A stretch of 64,000 nt of DNA from Candidatus Gottesmanbacteria bacterium (GCA_016186795.1 JACPKY010000001.1:129781-193780), one strand, 5' to 3'. Numbered from the stretch's first letter, positions 1 through 8,275 are shown. Notes: generated by a model not told the origin, from the sequence alone. Numbers and translations are program-made.

Positions 1-685
1 TCTGCGGCCACGTCTCATCCTTCCGAACCGTCGCAGACGGAGGAAGAGCGCTTCCTATATGAATTTTTACTTCTTCTGCCATTCTCTCTCCAATATAAAG
101 GTTGTACTTTTTTTTAATAAATCCTGTAATTGCTTCATCCAGTTTATTTCCAGCAATCCGAACTGAATGATGCACGACCACACCACCCAACGATATTACT
201 GCAGCTTCAGTTGAACCACCTCCTATATCGACAATCATATTTCCAGACGGTTGAGCGATAGGGATTTTTGCACCAATTGCCGCAGCCAAGGGCTCTTCGA
301 TAAGATAGACAGTTCGGGCCCCAGCTGAAAGTGTTGCATCCATGACTGCCCGTCTTTCAACCTGTGTACACCCAGCCGGTACACAGATCATCACTTCGGG
401 CTTAAAAAACCGTGTTCGACCACAGACTCGATCAATGAAGTATCGAAGCATTGCCTCCGTCACTTCATAATCTGCAATCACTCCATCTCGAAGAGGACGT
501 GATGCAACAATATTTCCTGGAGTTCGGCCAAGCATTTCTTTGGCTTCATTTCCGACAGCAACAACACGATTATCCTCGATAGCGACCGCAACAACGGTGG
601 GTTCGTTAAGAACAACGCCTTCTCCGGTAAGATACACGAGTGAATTGGCTGTTCCTAAATCTATACCAAGTCGTTTGAAAAGCAT
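1..685 (-). CDS. mreB: Rod shape-determining protein MreB (5' part, runs off the window)
   Basis: Reading leftward from the ATG at 685 gives about 228 residues of an actin-like ATPase and no stop before the edge. Visible MreB marks are the N-terminal phosphate-1 motif GIDLGTANS, a central IEEPLAAAIGA and the phosphate-2 motif DIGGGSTE. MreB polymerises on the inner face of the membrane and directs lateral wall synthesis, which fits the PBP and transglycosylase genes elsewhere in the window. The start is supported by an AAGGA Shine-Dalgarno site 6 to 7 nt upstream, and a TATGAT-like -10 lies just before that. It is one of the few housekeeping-type genes here with a clear Shine-Dalgarno site. 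The identification is firm; the C-terminal half is not visible. Confidence 0.95.
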   Translation of the reverse strand, partial: MLFKRLGIDLGTANSLVYLTGEGVVLNEPTVVAVAIEDNRVVAVGNEAKEMLGRTPGNIVASRPLRDGVIADYEVTEAMLRYFIDRVCGRTRFFKPEVMICVPAGCTQVERRAVMDATLSAGARTVYLIEEPLAAAIGAKIPIAQPSGNMIVDIGGGSTEAAVISLGGVVVHHSVRIAGNKLDEAITGFIKKKYNLYIGERMAEEVKIHIGSALPPSATVRKDETWPQ

Positions 686-778
686 ATTCAGTCCTTTTAT
701 CTATATCATACTATCTACTTACTATATAATTTAATGAAAATTTACCGTGAGTTTGTGCTTATTCTACCTTTCCCGTGG

Positions 779-790
779 TATAATTACAAT
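779..790 (+). promoter_or_regulatory. Promoter -10 region of the PEGA gene
   Basis: An extended -10 (TGG then TATAAT, 776-784) overlaps a second -10-like box TACAAT (785-790). The latter ends 6 nt before the ATG at 797, so the transcript should start at or beside the start codon. The same TCACTCCATG string follows the -10 of the gene at 17612. Confidence 0.6.
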
Positions 791-796
791 CACTCC

Positions 797-2020
797 ATGG
801 TGAAACGGATTCTCTACTCAATCCTCGTTGTAACTGGTCTTTGCCTTGTGACTGCTGGTGTCATTTCCTACGGACGTGGGTATCGCTTTGACTTCAAACA
901 AAAAACTATCTCTCCAACAGGAATCCTCTCTGTCGCATCATACCCTGAGGGCGCATCAATTCTCGTTGATGGAAAATTACTTTCGGCAAGTAACGCCTCT
1001 CTGAGTCTGGACCCAAACTGGTATGATGTGAAAGTTGAAAAAACAGGATACCAATCGTGGAACAAAAGAGTCAAAATTCAGGGAGAGGTAGTAACCAAAG
1101 TCGACGCTCTCTTACTTCCCACGAGTCCGTCACTTCGAGCTTTGACGGTTACCGGTGTCACTTCGCCAACTCTTTCCCCAAGCACAACACGTCTTGCGTA
1201 TATCGTCCCTGAAGAAGAATCTACTTCTTCCGCCAACTTGCCTCCCAGACGCGGTGTTTGGATTATGGATCTTCGAAATAGTGCACTAGGAGGGAATCCT
1301 CAACCTCGACAGGTGTACCTCTCACCAGAAGGTTTAGATCTAAGTGGAGGGGAAATTCTCTGGTCACCGGATGAAAAACAGTTGCTTTTCCTGGTAAAAA
1401 AACTTTCCGGGCAAAAAGAAACAGTTATCTCCGCTCTCCAAATTAGTCTCGATGGAGGAAGTATCCCTGTTGAAGTTGGAAGAATCTATCCGACTATCAT
1501 TTCCCAATGGGAAACGATGAGGAAAGAACAAGAAGATATCCTTCTTACAGGCATACCGATCACGGTTGCACAGACTTTAAAAAATGGAGCTTCCACAATC
1601 CACTTTTCTCCTGATGAAACCAAGATCTTCTACCAGGCAACGGGATCGGCAACGATTGAGAGAGTAATTGATCCGCCCCTTATCGGAAGTAATTCAACCG
1701 AAGAAACTCGAACTCTTACGCCAAAAAATTACTATATCTACGATGTGAAGGAAGAAAAGAATTTTGCTTTAACTGACGGGAAATCATTTCCAAATCCCTC
1801 GTCACTTTTTTGGTATACTGATTCAAAACATATCGTAATGATAGAAAAAGATACTATATCTATCATTGACTATGACGGCCTGAATAAACGGGCAGTATTT
1901 CAAGGATCGTTTGAAAATGGTTATGTCTTCCCGTGGAGTAGCGGAGGGAAGCTTGTTATTTTAACAAGACTTACCAAATCTAGCCCATTCCCCACTCTGT
2001 ACGAGATTGATCTTCGCTAA
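797..2020 (+). CDS. PEGA-domain membrane-anchored protein
   Basis: 407 residues. The N-terminus has one membrane segment (about residues 6-25), followed by a PEGA-type domain at about 40-105 with the motif ASYPEGASILVDG and a GYQSW turn. The rest is beta-rich and contains WSPDEK- and HFSPDE-like strands, as in TolB-like propellers, so an extracytoplasmic sensor or surface role is likely. The exact function is unknown. An in-frame upstream ATG at 734 would add 21 residues but lies upstream of the best -10 box; the ATG at 797 sits 6 nt behind that box and places the membrane segment at the N-terminus. The gene converges with the sortase gene, with 7 nt between stops. Confidence 0.8.
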   Translation: MVKRILYSILVVTGLCLVTAGVISYGRGYRFDFKQKTISPTGILSVASYPEGASILVDGKLLSASNASLSLDPNWYDVKVEKTGYQSWNKRVKIQGEVVTKVDALLLPTSPSLRALTVTGVTSPTLSPSTTRLAYIVPEEESTSSANLPPRRGVWIMDLRNSALGGNPQPRQVYLSPEGLDLSGGEILWSPDEKQLLFLVKKLSGQKETVISALQISLDGGSIPVEVGRIYPTIISQWETMRKEQEDILLTGIPITVAQTLKNGASTIHFSPDETKIFYQATGSATIERVIDPPLIGSNSTEETRTLTPKNYYIYDVKEEKNFALTDGKSFPNPSSLFWYTDSKHIVMIEKDTISIIDYDGLNKRAVFQGSFENGYVFPWSSGGKLVILTRLTKSSPFPTLYEIDLR

Positions 2021-2027
2021 TTGGAAT

Positions 2028-2777
2028 CTATTTCAATACGTCCCCTTCCGGACGAGCAAAAACGATAAGCCGCTTAAGTGTCGTCCCGGGTGGCCAACAC
2101 GTTTGCAGCGTTAATTGCTCATGAGTCGTTGGAACGGTTAAATAGTGGACTTCGGAGGGATCAACAATCAGTTTATTGACTACCCGATAGATGTGTCTGT
2201 TTCCTTTATAAAACACATCGACTTCATCGCCGTTTTCCAGTTCTTTCAGGAGATAAAAAATAGCATTGTATCTTCCCACATTCCAAAATGCATCGGTTGA
2301 GTGGGCGAAAAGATAGATGTTTCCTGATATTCCCGGAAATACAGTACCTGCGGCGTGGGCAACGCCCTTTTCCAATGTGGAAAGGTATTCATCGGGATTC
2401 CCAGCATCAACATTTGGGAAAATCGGAGCGTTTGCGCCAATTTTGGGTATGATGATACCAAACTGCGCAGAGACTGGTGACAGAACCTCGGTTTTATTCC
2501 CACCGGTAATATTTCCAAAAAATGTTGGTTTTCCAGAAGGGGTTGGAGTCACAAGAGATTCAAGGGAAGGTGAAGGCGTAATTTCTGTAACTGGAACTGT
2601 TTGGGTTGGATACTCAACAACATAACGAACATTTCTTGCAAGATTGATGCGGTAGAGAAATTCCAGATAGAAAGCCGGACCAAAGGTCATTGCCATGCCC
2701 CAGAGGGAAAAAAGGAGAAAGAAATTCCCAAGGGTTCGCAGGATAAGAAACTGGATTTGGTGACGGCTAAGTTTCAT
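2028..2777 (-). CDS. Sortase family transpeptidase
   Basis: 249 residues. There is one membrane anchor near residues 10-40, a Pro/Thr-rich stalk (about 57-95), then the sortase barrel. The catalytic triad can be read as His159 (LFAHST), Cys227 (TLQTCWPPG) and probably Arg236. Sortases cleave a sorting motif and join surface proteins to the wall or to each other. No protein in the window has a convincing sorting signal (motif, membrane segment, basic tail), so the substrates must lie elsewhere. The start at 2777 is preferred over an upstream ATG at 2792 because it gives the usual short cytoplasmic tail. The gene lies 24 nt downstream of tRNA-Arg on the same strand and may share its transcript. 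Confidence 0.9.
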   Translation of the reverse strand: MKLSRHQIQFLILRTLGNFFLLFSLWGMAMTFGPAFYLEFLYRINLARNVRYVVEYPTQTVPVTEITPSPSLESLVTPTPSGKPTFFGNITGGNKTEVLSPVSAQFGIIIPKIGANAPIFPNVDAGNPDEYLSTLEKGVAHAAGTVFPGISGNIYLFAHSTDAFWNVGRYNAIFYLLKELENGDEVDVFYKGNRHIYRVVNKLIVDPSEVHYLTVPTTHEQLTLQTCWPPGTTLKRLIVFARPEGDVLK

Positions 2778-2801
2778 AGGAACTTCTTCCAAAATAACGT
2801 G

Positions 2802-2875
2802 CGCCCCTACCCAGACTCGGACTGGGAATCGCCCCGTTAGGACCGGGGTGCTCTATCCAATTAAGCTATAGGGGC
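2802..2875 (-). tRNA. tRNA-Arg, anticodon CCU
   Basis: Cloverleaf read on the minus strand: acceptor GCCCCTA/TAGGGGC, anticodon stem CCCCG/CGGGG with loop GTCCTAA (anticodon CCT in DNA), T-arm GTCCGAGTC, discriminator G. No CCA is encoded after the discriminator. It should read AGG codons. Transcription starts at the shared divergent promoter at 2892-2921. Confidence 0.93.
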
Positions 2876-2891
2876 AAATAACTTCAATTTG

Positions 2892-2921
2892 ATTGTATTT
2901 TACCACTTACGAAGGTACAAT
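2892..2921. promoter_or_regulatory. Symmetric divergent promoter for tRNA-Arg and tRNA-Pro
   Basis: The inverted repeat ATTGTA (2892-2897) and TACAAT (2916-2921) forms two promoters in one 30-bp block. Plus strand: -35 TTGTAT 2893-2898, 17-bp spacer, -10 TACAAT 2916-2921, toward tRNA-Pro. Minus strand: -35 TTGTAC 2920-2915, 17-bp spacer, -10 TACAAT 2897-2892, toward tRNA-Arg. Each -10 overlaps the -35 of the other promoter. Confidence 0.8.
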
Positions 2922-2931
2922 AGGAAGAAAT

Positions 2932-3008
2932 CGGGGTGTAGCGCAGTTGGCTAGCGCGCATCGTTCGGGACGATGAGGCCGGCGGTTCAAGTCCGCCCAC
3001 CCCGACCA
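2932..3008 (+). tRNA. tRNA-Pro, anticodon CGG, with encoded CCA
   Basis: Acceptor CGGGGTG/CACCCCG, anticodon stem CATCG/CGATG with loop TTCGGGA (anticodon CGG), T-loop TTCAAGT, discriminator A followed by an encoded CCA ending at 3008. It reads CCG codons. Unlike this tRNA, the neighbouring tRNA-Arg has no encoded CCA. Confidence 0.95.
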
Positions 3009-3041
3009 ATCAAAACTTAACGATTTTTCAGGACGAGAGGA

Positions 3042-3076
3042 TTGCCCGCCCTCGCTTTCCGCCGCCGCCGAATTTC
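3042..3076 (+). repeat. Left arm of a perfect 35-bp inverted repeat
   Basis: This GC-rich arm starts TTGCCCGCCCTCG and ends GCCGAATTTC. It is the exact reverse complement of 4486-4520. The two arms enclose the XRE remnant and the nucleotidyltransferase-like gene. The left arm begins 33 nt after the tRNA-Pro, a common integration neighbourhood. Inside it lies a small hairpin ATTTCGC-TTT-GCGAAAT (about 3081-3097). Confidence 0.85.
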
Positions 3077-3186
3077 ATATTTCGCTTTGCGAAATACACC
3101 GCAGAAAAAAGAGGAGTTGTGTTTGCCCCTCCCGCCCATGCGCACACAACAAGATTTTTGCTCCCTTTGGCCCACTAGAACGGGGT

Positions 3187-3264
3187 ATGCGGAACCCATC
3201 TCTGCTAACAGTTCAAAAAATGGCTAAAGCTATTGGAATAAGTCCAAAAGATTTAATAGAATAA
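3187..3264 (+). pseudogene. C-terminal remnant of an XRE-family HTH regulator
   Basis: Twenty-five codons read M-R-N-P-S-L-L-T-V-Q-K then MAKAIGISPKDLIE and a stop. This is the typical last helix and tail of a Cro/C1-type helix-turn-helix protein. The DNA-recognition helices are missing: upstream in-frame sequence is GC-rich and does not look like an HTH. It ends 4 nt before the start at 3269, and the promoter for that gene lies inside it. It is probably the decayed regulator or antitoxin partner of the gene at 3269. Confidence 0.6.
3233..3262 (+). promoter_or_regulatory. Promoter of the nucleotidyltransferase-like gene
   Basis: -35 TTGGAA (3233-3238), 18-bp spacer, -10 TAGAAT (3257-3262), which ends 6 nt before the ATG at 3269. 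The layout predicts a leaderless mRNA. It lies wholly inside the XRE remnant. Confidence 0.5.
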
Positions 3265-3268
3265 AACT

Positions 3269-4453
3269 ATGGACAACTTTGAAAAACCATCAATAAATCC
3301 CGCGGAGCTTCAACCACAGCCAGAAGCTCAACAAGAAAAACCTCGCAAGGATGTTGAAGAAGTAAAAGAAGCGCAAAACTTTTTTCGTTCTCTTGGGCTC
3401 GCCGTGGAAAATGACGGTCTTATTACAAAAGAGCCGACCGAAGAGCAGCTAGAAAAGTTGCGCGAATGGCACGACCAAACAGGTGATGGTGGAATTGATA
3501 TGCCAACGGGAAAAGCATTTTACGAAAAAGTTTTGCTCGCTATTTCTCTGTGGCGACAGCAGGAGGGCGAAAAAACAAACTACCTTCTTGGAAAAGGCAC
3601 AGGTGTTGAAGTTGCATTGCGGGGAAATATTGCGAGCAGGACAAAACGTCCTATTGAATTTTCTTATAGATCACACAGCGATTTTGAATTATATGGTGTT
3701 GATTATGAAGCGGGAGAAAACGGCTCAAATTTAGGTGGTAAACCCGTATATATGGAATCGTTCGTAAGGGTTTTTGGGAATCAAGAATATTTTCCCGTTA
3801 CTAAAACAAAGGGATTAAAAAATATCCCACCAACACTTTTACACGAAACGGCAGAGATTGTTGATTTCGGCGGCGTGTCCGCTCGTGTGCCACAACTAGA
3901 GCTTCTATTTTTGGATAAGTATATGTCTAGAGAAAGCACGCCTCGACCAGAAGGACATGATGCCGAATTACTTGCTAGGCAATATGTTCTAGACCGCGCA
4001 AAAACTCATCAATACTTAGACCAGCTCGTTATTGAACCGGCAGTCGCACAAATTCAGGCGCAGACTCAGAAAGATTATCAGGGACAGTTGGATAGTATAA
4101 AAAGAAATATTACATTTACGCGACGAGAATTTGAAGAAGAAGGAATTGATCCCTCGCCGCAAGATTTAATTACGAGAATAAATGAGCCAATACAATCAAT
4201 GCTTGATATTCACGGCACAGACACACGAGTTTCATATTCCGGTATTCGCCTGAATTTGTGGCAAGCACTTACACTAGAGCAAATTGATGCGGAAGGAAAT
4301 GTTGTTGACCAAGAGTTTTTGCAAAAATTAGAAACGAGAGTAAAAGAAATGGAAATTGCCGCAATTGAAAGATATAAGAACAAACATCAAGAGTTGGATA
4401 AGCTCTTTGATGATATTGATAATGAGTTTGTGGAAGGAGAAAAGGCAGGATAA
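3269..4453 (+). CDS. Putative nucleotidyltransferase, AbiEii-like
   Basis: 394 residues, soluble. The N-terminal 40 residues are Pro/Glu/Gln-rich and probably disordered. At about 110-150 a segment with Gly-rich start and R-S-H-S-D-F-E-L resembles the metal-binding turn of minimal nucleotidyltransferases. At about 210-250 V-P-Q-L-E-L-L-F-L-D-K followed by RPEGHDAELLARQ resembles the AbiEii/AbiGii toxin family. The C-terminal 120 residues are helical and charged. By analogy it could be the toxin of an abortive-infection pair whose regulator (3187-3264) has decayed. The fold assignment is an inference from short motifs. The gene sits inside a 35-bp inverted repeat, suggesting acquisition as a unit. 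Confidence 0.55.
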   Translation: MDNFEKPSINPAELQPQPEAQQEKPRKDVEEVKEAQNFFRSLGLAVENDGLITKEPTEEQLEKLREWHDQTGDGGIDMPTGKAFYEKVLLAISLWRQQEGEKTNYLLGKGTGVEVALRGNIASRTKRPIEFSYRSHSDFELYGVDYEAGENGSNLGGKPVYMESFVRVFGNQEYFPVTKTKGLKNIPPTLLHETAEIVDFGGVSARVPQLELLFLDKYMSRESTPRPEGHDAELLARQYVLDRAKTHQYLDQLVIEPAVAQIQAQTQKDYQGQLDSIKRNITFTRREFEEEGIDPSPQDLITRINEPIQSMLDIHGTDTRVSYSGIRLNLWQALTLEQIDAEGNVVDQEFLQKLETRVKEMEIAAIERYKNKHQELDKLFDDIDNEFVEGEKAG

Positions 4454-4485
4454 AATTCAATGCGGCGCACCAGTTTTACTGGCAC

Positions 4486-4520
4486 GAAATTCGGCGGCGG
4501 CGGAAAGCGAGGGCGGGCAA
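4486..4520 (-). repeat. Right arm of the perfect 35-bp inverted repeat
   Basis: Exact reverse complement of 3042-3076 (starts GAAATTCGGCGG, ends GGGCGGGCAA). The 130 nt that follow are unusually GC-rich, with a hairpin CCGCGC-GAA-GCGCGG near 4590-4604, and hold no convincing gene before maf at 4669. Confidence 0.85.
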
Positions 4521-4668
4521 AAATTCATTCCCCCCAACCCCCTTTCTTTTTGCCCGCCCGAGCGTCAGGTTTCGTTCCTGCCGCGCGAAGCGCGGCAATC
4601 CGTCGGGATTTTGTTCAAAAAAGGTTCGAGCGGCGTTCAGTAATTGCGACTGATCGATAGTTCATCCT

Positions 4669-5238
4669 ATGAAACTCATCCTTGCGTCTGCATCAGAGGG
4701 AAGGAAAAAACTCCTTTCTCTTTTTAAAATCCCTTTTAAAGCCATTCCCTCTATCATCAATGAAGAGGAAATTATGGGGAAAACCCCTCTTGAAACACTT
4801 CAACTTCGAGCAAAGAAAAAAGGAGAAGATATTGCAAAGAGAATTGATTCTACATCGTATTTGATTCTTTCCGCAGACTCTGGAGCAATTGTAGGAAATG
4901 AGCTTATTGGAAAGCCAAAAAATCATGACGATGCCAAAAGAATATTGCAAAAACTTTCTGGAACCACCCATGAATTTATTACAGCTATCTATGCTGTTAC
5001 ACGAGATAAAGCGTGGGAAACCTATGAGAAAACGTTTGTGACATTCCGAAAGCTATCTGATAATGATATCAGACACTATCTTTCGATAACAGACTATACA
5101 CAATACGCAGGTGGATACGCTTTATTTGCTTCTCCACAGGATTTTGTCATCAAAACTGAGGGGTCTCTTTCCAATGTTATTGGACTCCCTTTAGAAAAGA
5201 TTGTCCCGATCTTGAAAGAAAACAAATTAGTGCAGTAG
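4669..5238 (+). CDS. maf: Maf-like nucleoside triphosphate pyrophosphatase
   Basis: 189 residues, the usual Maf length. Family marks are the N-terminal LILASASEGRKKLL, the central SADSGAIVGNELIGKP, and GGYAL with a later VIGLPLEK near the C-terminus. Maf proteins hydrolyse non-canonical or modified nucleoside triphosphates to monophosphates and have been linked to division control. The loop after GGYAL is altered from the common pattern, so substrate preference cannot be read. A weak GATAGT box lies 7 nt before the ATG. It converges with the EamA gene at 5246 (7 nt gap). Confidence 0.88.
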   Translation: MKLILASASEGRKKLLSLFKIPFKAIPSIINEEEIMGKTPLETLQLRAKKKGEDIAKRIDSTSYLILSADSGAIVGNELIGKPKNHDDAKRILQKLSGTTHEFITAIYAVTRDKAWETYEKTFVTFRKLSDNDIRHYLSITDYTQYAGGYALFASPQDFVIKTEGSLSNVIGLPLEKIVPILKENKLVQ

Positions 5239-5245
5239 AGATTTA

Positions 5246-6103
5246 TCAAGTAAGACTAATTAAAACAACCCCTACTAGACTACTTGTAATTCCAATTTTT
5301 TGCTGCGGATTTAACCGTTCATGGAACACAAACCTTGAAAGAACAACAAAAAGAACTGGAAATGCCCCTGCAATAGGAGCAACTGTTGATGTATATCCAG
5401 AAAGAATCCCAATATTGTAGGCAAAATCTGCCATGGTAACCAGAAGAGTGTACAGAACAATCACTGTAACTATCGAACTGGCACGGAAAACTTTAAAGAT
5501 ATTTTTCCTGACTCTTTTAAATATAGGAAGAATTAGGGCAATAAGATAAATCGGGTATAGTGACCAAAACCAGCCGATTGTCTCAACCGGAATTCTTATA
5601 AGAGACAAGCTAATCCCCCATCCCAACATTCCGCCAATGGCATAGGGAACTCCGGAATTACTGATTGCTCCTTTTAGACCTTTTTCCTTAAGAAGAGATA
5701 TATCCAATGAGGAAAGCACAATACCAGAAACGACAAGAAAGATCGCTACAAGTTGGAGAAGTGAAGGCGTCTCTCCAAAAAAGAAGATCGACATAAGCAC
5801 TGCTACCACTGGAAATCCTCCGCCGGAAATCGTTCCTACAATTGAGGCATTCCCAACCTCAAGTGCCCGGAAATAGGAAATATTTCCAAGACTATGAATA
5901 ATATTGATAAGAAATGCCACGATAAACATACCTATTTCAGGAAATTCTCCTGCAAAAGGAATATAGAGAGTTGTTAATATCAGGGCCAATAGAAATCCCC
6001 AAAAGTAGGCATGGACATTCCCAATCTTTCTCGATGCAATTGTTACGAAAATATCCCCTGTCCCCCACCCGATAAGGGCAAGAAAAGCAAAAAGAGTTGC
6101 CAT
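5246..6103 (-). CDS. EamA/DMT-family permease
   Basis: 285 residues with about ten membrane helices in two homologous halves, the drug/metabolite transporter layout. Each half contains the usual Gly/Pro-rich helix ends, and the C-terminal half has the conserved glutamate region (FHERLNPQQKIG). The substrate is unknown. Transcription starts from an extended -10 (TGT then TACAAT) ending 9 nt before the ATG. It is divergent to the malic enzyme gene, and both promoters fit in the 47-bp gap. A second EamA protein is encoded at 31160. Confidence 0.88.
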   Translation of the reverse strand: MATLFAFLALIGWGTGDIFVTIASRKIGNVHAYFWGFLLALILTTLYIPFAGEFPEIGMFIVAFLINIIHSLGNISYFRALEVGNASIVGTISGGGFPVVAVLMSIFFFGETPSLLQLVAIFLVVSGIVLSSLDISLLKEKGLKGAISNSGVPYAIGGMLGWGISLSLIRIPVETIGWFWSLYPIYLIALILPIFKRVRKNIFKVFRASSIVTVIVLYTLLVTMADFAYNIGILSGYTSTVAPIAGAFPVLFVVLSRFVFHERLNPQQKIGITSSLVGVVLISLT

Positions 6104-6138
6104 ACTTTTGCTATTGTAACAGTAATAATTAAGAAGTA

Positions 6139-6144
6139 TATAAT
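6139..6144 (+). promoter_or_regulatory. -10 box of the malic enzyme gene
   Basis: A consensus TATAAT ends 6 nt before the ATG at 6151, with a possible -35 TTGTAA at 6114-6119 (19-bp spacer). This predicts transcription from the start codon itself. Confidence 0.6.
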
Positions 6145-6150
6145 AACCAT

Positions 6151-7884
6151 ATGATGAACCGCTCCTATCTTACTCAACTTTCTCTTCACCAAAAAAATCC
6201 TCAAAAGTGGATTTCCTGGGGAAAAAAGCTTCTGAAACAAGGCAAAAATCCATTTGAAATTTTCTATACTCCTGGTATTGGTGAGATCATCCTTCTTGGG
6301 AAAAAGAAAAGAGAGAAACTTGATCTTCCACCAGCCCTCCAACCTCTCTCTCTTGAGCCAAGACTTTCCACCCTTTATAGGGAAAACAAAAATCTCTTTC
6401 GCAAGAAACTTTTTACACTTCTAGAGGAAAAAGTTTCTCAAATAGAAAATCTTCGCGGAGTCAACCGAAGGCCCACGCAAGGCAAGAATCTCTTATCAGG
6501 ATGGGGTGCTGTTGTTACAAATAAAAAACGGGTATTAGGTTTTGGCGAAGTTCCAGATGGTGGTGAGTGGATAACACGGGGTAAGTGCGACTGTTACGAA
6601 ATGGCAACTGAGGGAAAAATCTGGAAAATGCTAGCCCTTGCAATTGATGTATCCGAAATTACAGACTCGAGGCAACATGACCAGTATGTTTTTGCTATTC
6701 TCAAAATACTCCAAAGTACTAGAATTTCTCTTATCCAGTTTGAGGATTTCGATGGGATTTCTGCTTTTCGAATTCTGAAAAAAGCACGGAAAATTCTCCA
6801 TGTACCTCTTTTTAATGATGATATTGAAGGAACTGCCTGGATTTTGTGGATGGCAAAGCTTGCTGCCAAGGGAAGAAGTATCATTACAAGTTCAAAGTTT
6901 AAAGTGCAAAGTTCAAAATTAAACCTCAAAGCCCACGACATAAGAAAAATTAAGTTCCTGCTTCGTAGTGAATCAGTTCATGCTAGAAAAGAAGGAACTT
7001 TGCTTTTTCGAGATTCACTCTTTTTTTTCCATGGAGGTGGAGCGGCGGCAATTGGTGGAGGGATCTTTTTCAAAAAAATGCTTCTGAAGATGTATCTCCA
7101 CAGTGGAATATCAAAGGTTCAAGCCATTCGGTTAATTAATAGACAAATTATTCTTACCGATAGTCATGGACTTTTGTATAAAGGAAGGACATCAAAAATA
7201 AAAGAAGGCCAAAAGCAAGAGTTCAAACCGTTCCAAAAGGATCTTCTTTTGAGAGAAAAACGGATTCTAGAGAGATTAAATGCGCGTGGCCAAATAATTT
7301 CCTTGGAGAAATGTATCGATTTTTATGGCCAACACTTTCTTGGTAGAAATGGAACAATATTTCTTATTGGCCTGACGGGACATCCTGGACAATTTAATGA
7401 AAAAGTTATTCGTACGGCAAGAACCGTTGTTAACATGCATAATCCTCACTCTGACATTTTTATTGACAGCGGATCAAATCCCACATACTTAACTGAAATT
7501 CTTACAAAAAAAGAGTCCCACCTCTTTCAAAAATCATCGCCAGATGAGCAAAGAAAAATTTTGGCTCAAGCCGTCCTAAGAGTGAAAAAAGCAGCCAATT
7601 CACTGGTAGTTTTAACAACTGGGAGCCCGTTTCATGTTCCTAATTTCCCTATTGGACAACTGAATAATCTCTTTGGGTTCCCGGCAGCGGGACTTGCGGT
7701 ACTTACAAGAAAGGCACATGCCATTACCGATGAACTCGGGGAATCTGTCGCCCAGGCAAATGTAGAATTTCTAATCAACCATTATCCTAAAGCATTAAAA
7801 GATGGAATGCTCTGCCCACCAATTGAAAGTATTTTTGAAATGACAAAGAATGCTATCAATACTCGTGGATCTCAGAGGGATTAA
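6151..7884 (+). CDS. NAD(P)-dependent malic enzyme (divergent)
   Basis: 577 residues, similar in length to the large malic enzymes. Recognisable elements in order are YTPGIGE (about 30), LGFGEVPDGGEW (about 130), the metal-binding FNDDIEGTA (about 226), a Gly-rich dinucleotide loop HGGGAAAIGGG (about 293), GLTGHPGQFNE, SGSNPT and TTGSPF. It oxidatively decarboxylates malate to pyruvate, a rare central-carbon enzyme in so small a gene set. Around 6890-6930 the DNA is a degenerate AAAGTTCAAA repeat encoding SSKFKVQSSKLNL, which looks like an insertion between the substrate- and cofactor-binding parts. The 3' end overlaps ndk by 29 nt. Confidence 0.82.
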   Translation: MMNRSYLTQLSLHQKNPQKWISWGKKLLKQGKNPFEIFYTPGIGEIILLGKKKREKLDLPPALQPLSLEPRLSTLYRENKNLFRKKLFTLLEEKVSQIENLRGVNRRPTQGKNLLSGWGAVVTNKKRVLGFGEVPDGGEWITRGKCDCYEMATEGKIWKMLALAIDVSEITDSRQHDQYVFAILKILQSTRISLIQFEDFDGISAFRILKKARKILHVPLFNDDIEGTAWILWMAKLAAKGRSIITSSKFKVQSSKLNLKAHDIRKIKFLLRSESVHARKEGTLLFRDSLFFFHGGGAAAIGGGIFFKKMLLKMYLHSGISKVQAIRLINRQIILTDSHGLLYKGRTSKIKEGQKQEFKPFQKDLLLREKRILERLNARGQIISLEKCIDFYGQHFLGRNGTIFLIGLTGHPGQFNEKVIRTARTVVNMHNPHSDIFIDSGSNPTYLTEILTKKESHLFQKSSPDEQRKILAQAVLRVKKAANSLVVLTTGSPFHVPNFPIGQLNNLFGFPAAGLAVLTRKAHAITDELGESVAQANVEFLINHYPKALKDGMLCPPIESIFEMTKNAINTRGSQRD

Positions 7885-8275
7885 ACATAAGATCTGTTTC
7901 TCGTCCGGCAGCTTCACTATTTTCGGAAGCATGGATGGCGTTTGCTTGAATATCTGTTCCAAAATCCCCCCTGATTGTTCCTTTTGATGCCTTTCGACTA
8001 TCTGTTGGACCACAGATTTCCCGGACTTTGGCAATAATATTGTCTCCTTGCCAGAGCATGGCAAAAATAGGAGTTGAGGTCATGTATGCTTTGATTGAAG
8101 GAAAGTATGGTTTATTTCTGTGATGCTCATACCATTTGGCAACAATATCATCGGGGAGTCGTAGAAATTTTGCTGCGACAATGCGAAATCCCTGTTTTTC
8201 AAGTCTCGTTATTATTTCTCCAACTACTGAACCCAGCACTGCATCTGGTTTAATAAGAATAACTGTGCGTTCCAT
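7856..8275 (-). CDS. ndk: Nucleoside diphosphate kinase
   Basis: 139 residues, normal length. The N-terminal TVILIKPDAV and the active-site motif NAIHASENSEAA with His115 as phosphoryl carrier are intact, as is the GTIRGDFG loop. It transfers the gamma phosphate between nucleoside triphosphates and diphosphates. Its ATG overlaps the stop of the upstream M16 peptidase gene (TAATG), so the two are translationally coupled. Its 3' end overlaps the malic enzyme gene tail-to-tail. Confidence 0.96.
   Translation of the reverse strand: MERTVILIKPDAVLGSVVGEIITRLEKQGFRIVAAKFLRLPDDIVAKWYEHHRNKPYFPSIKAYMTSTPIFAMLWQGDNIIAKVREICGPTDSRKASKGTIRGDFGTDIQANAIHASENSEAAGRETDLMFNPSEIHEY

Noticed and set aside
4460..4660. 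GC-rich frame of 66 codons after the nucleotidyltransferase gene
   Set aside because: It runs through the inverted-repeat arm and a hairpin; its Gly/Arg/Pro content reflects base composition.
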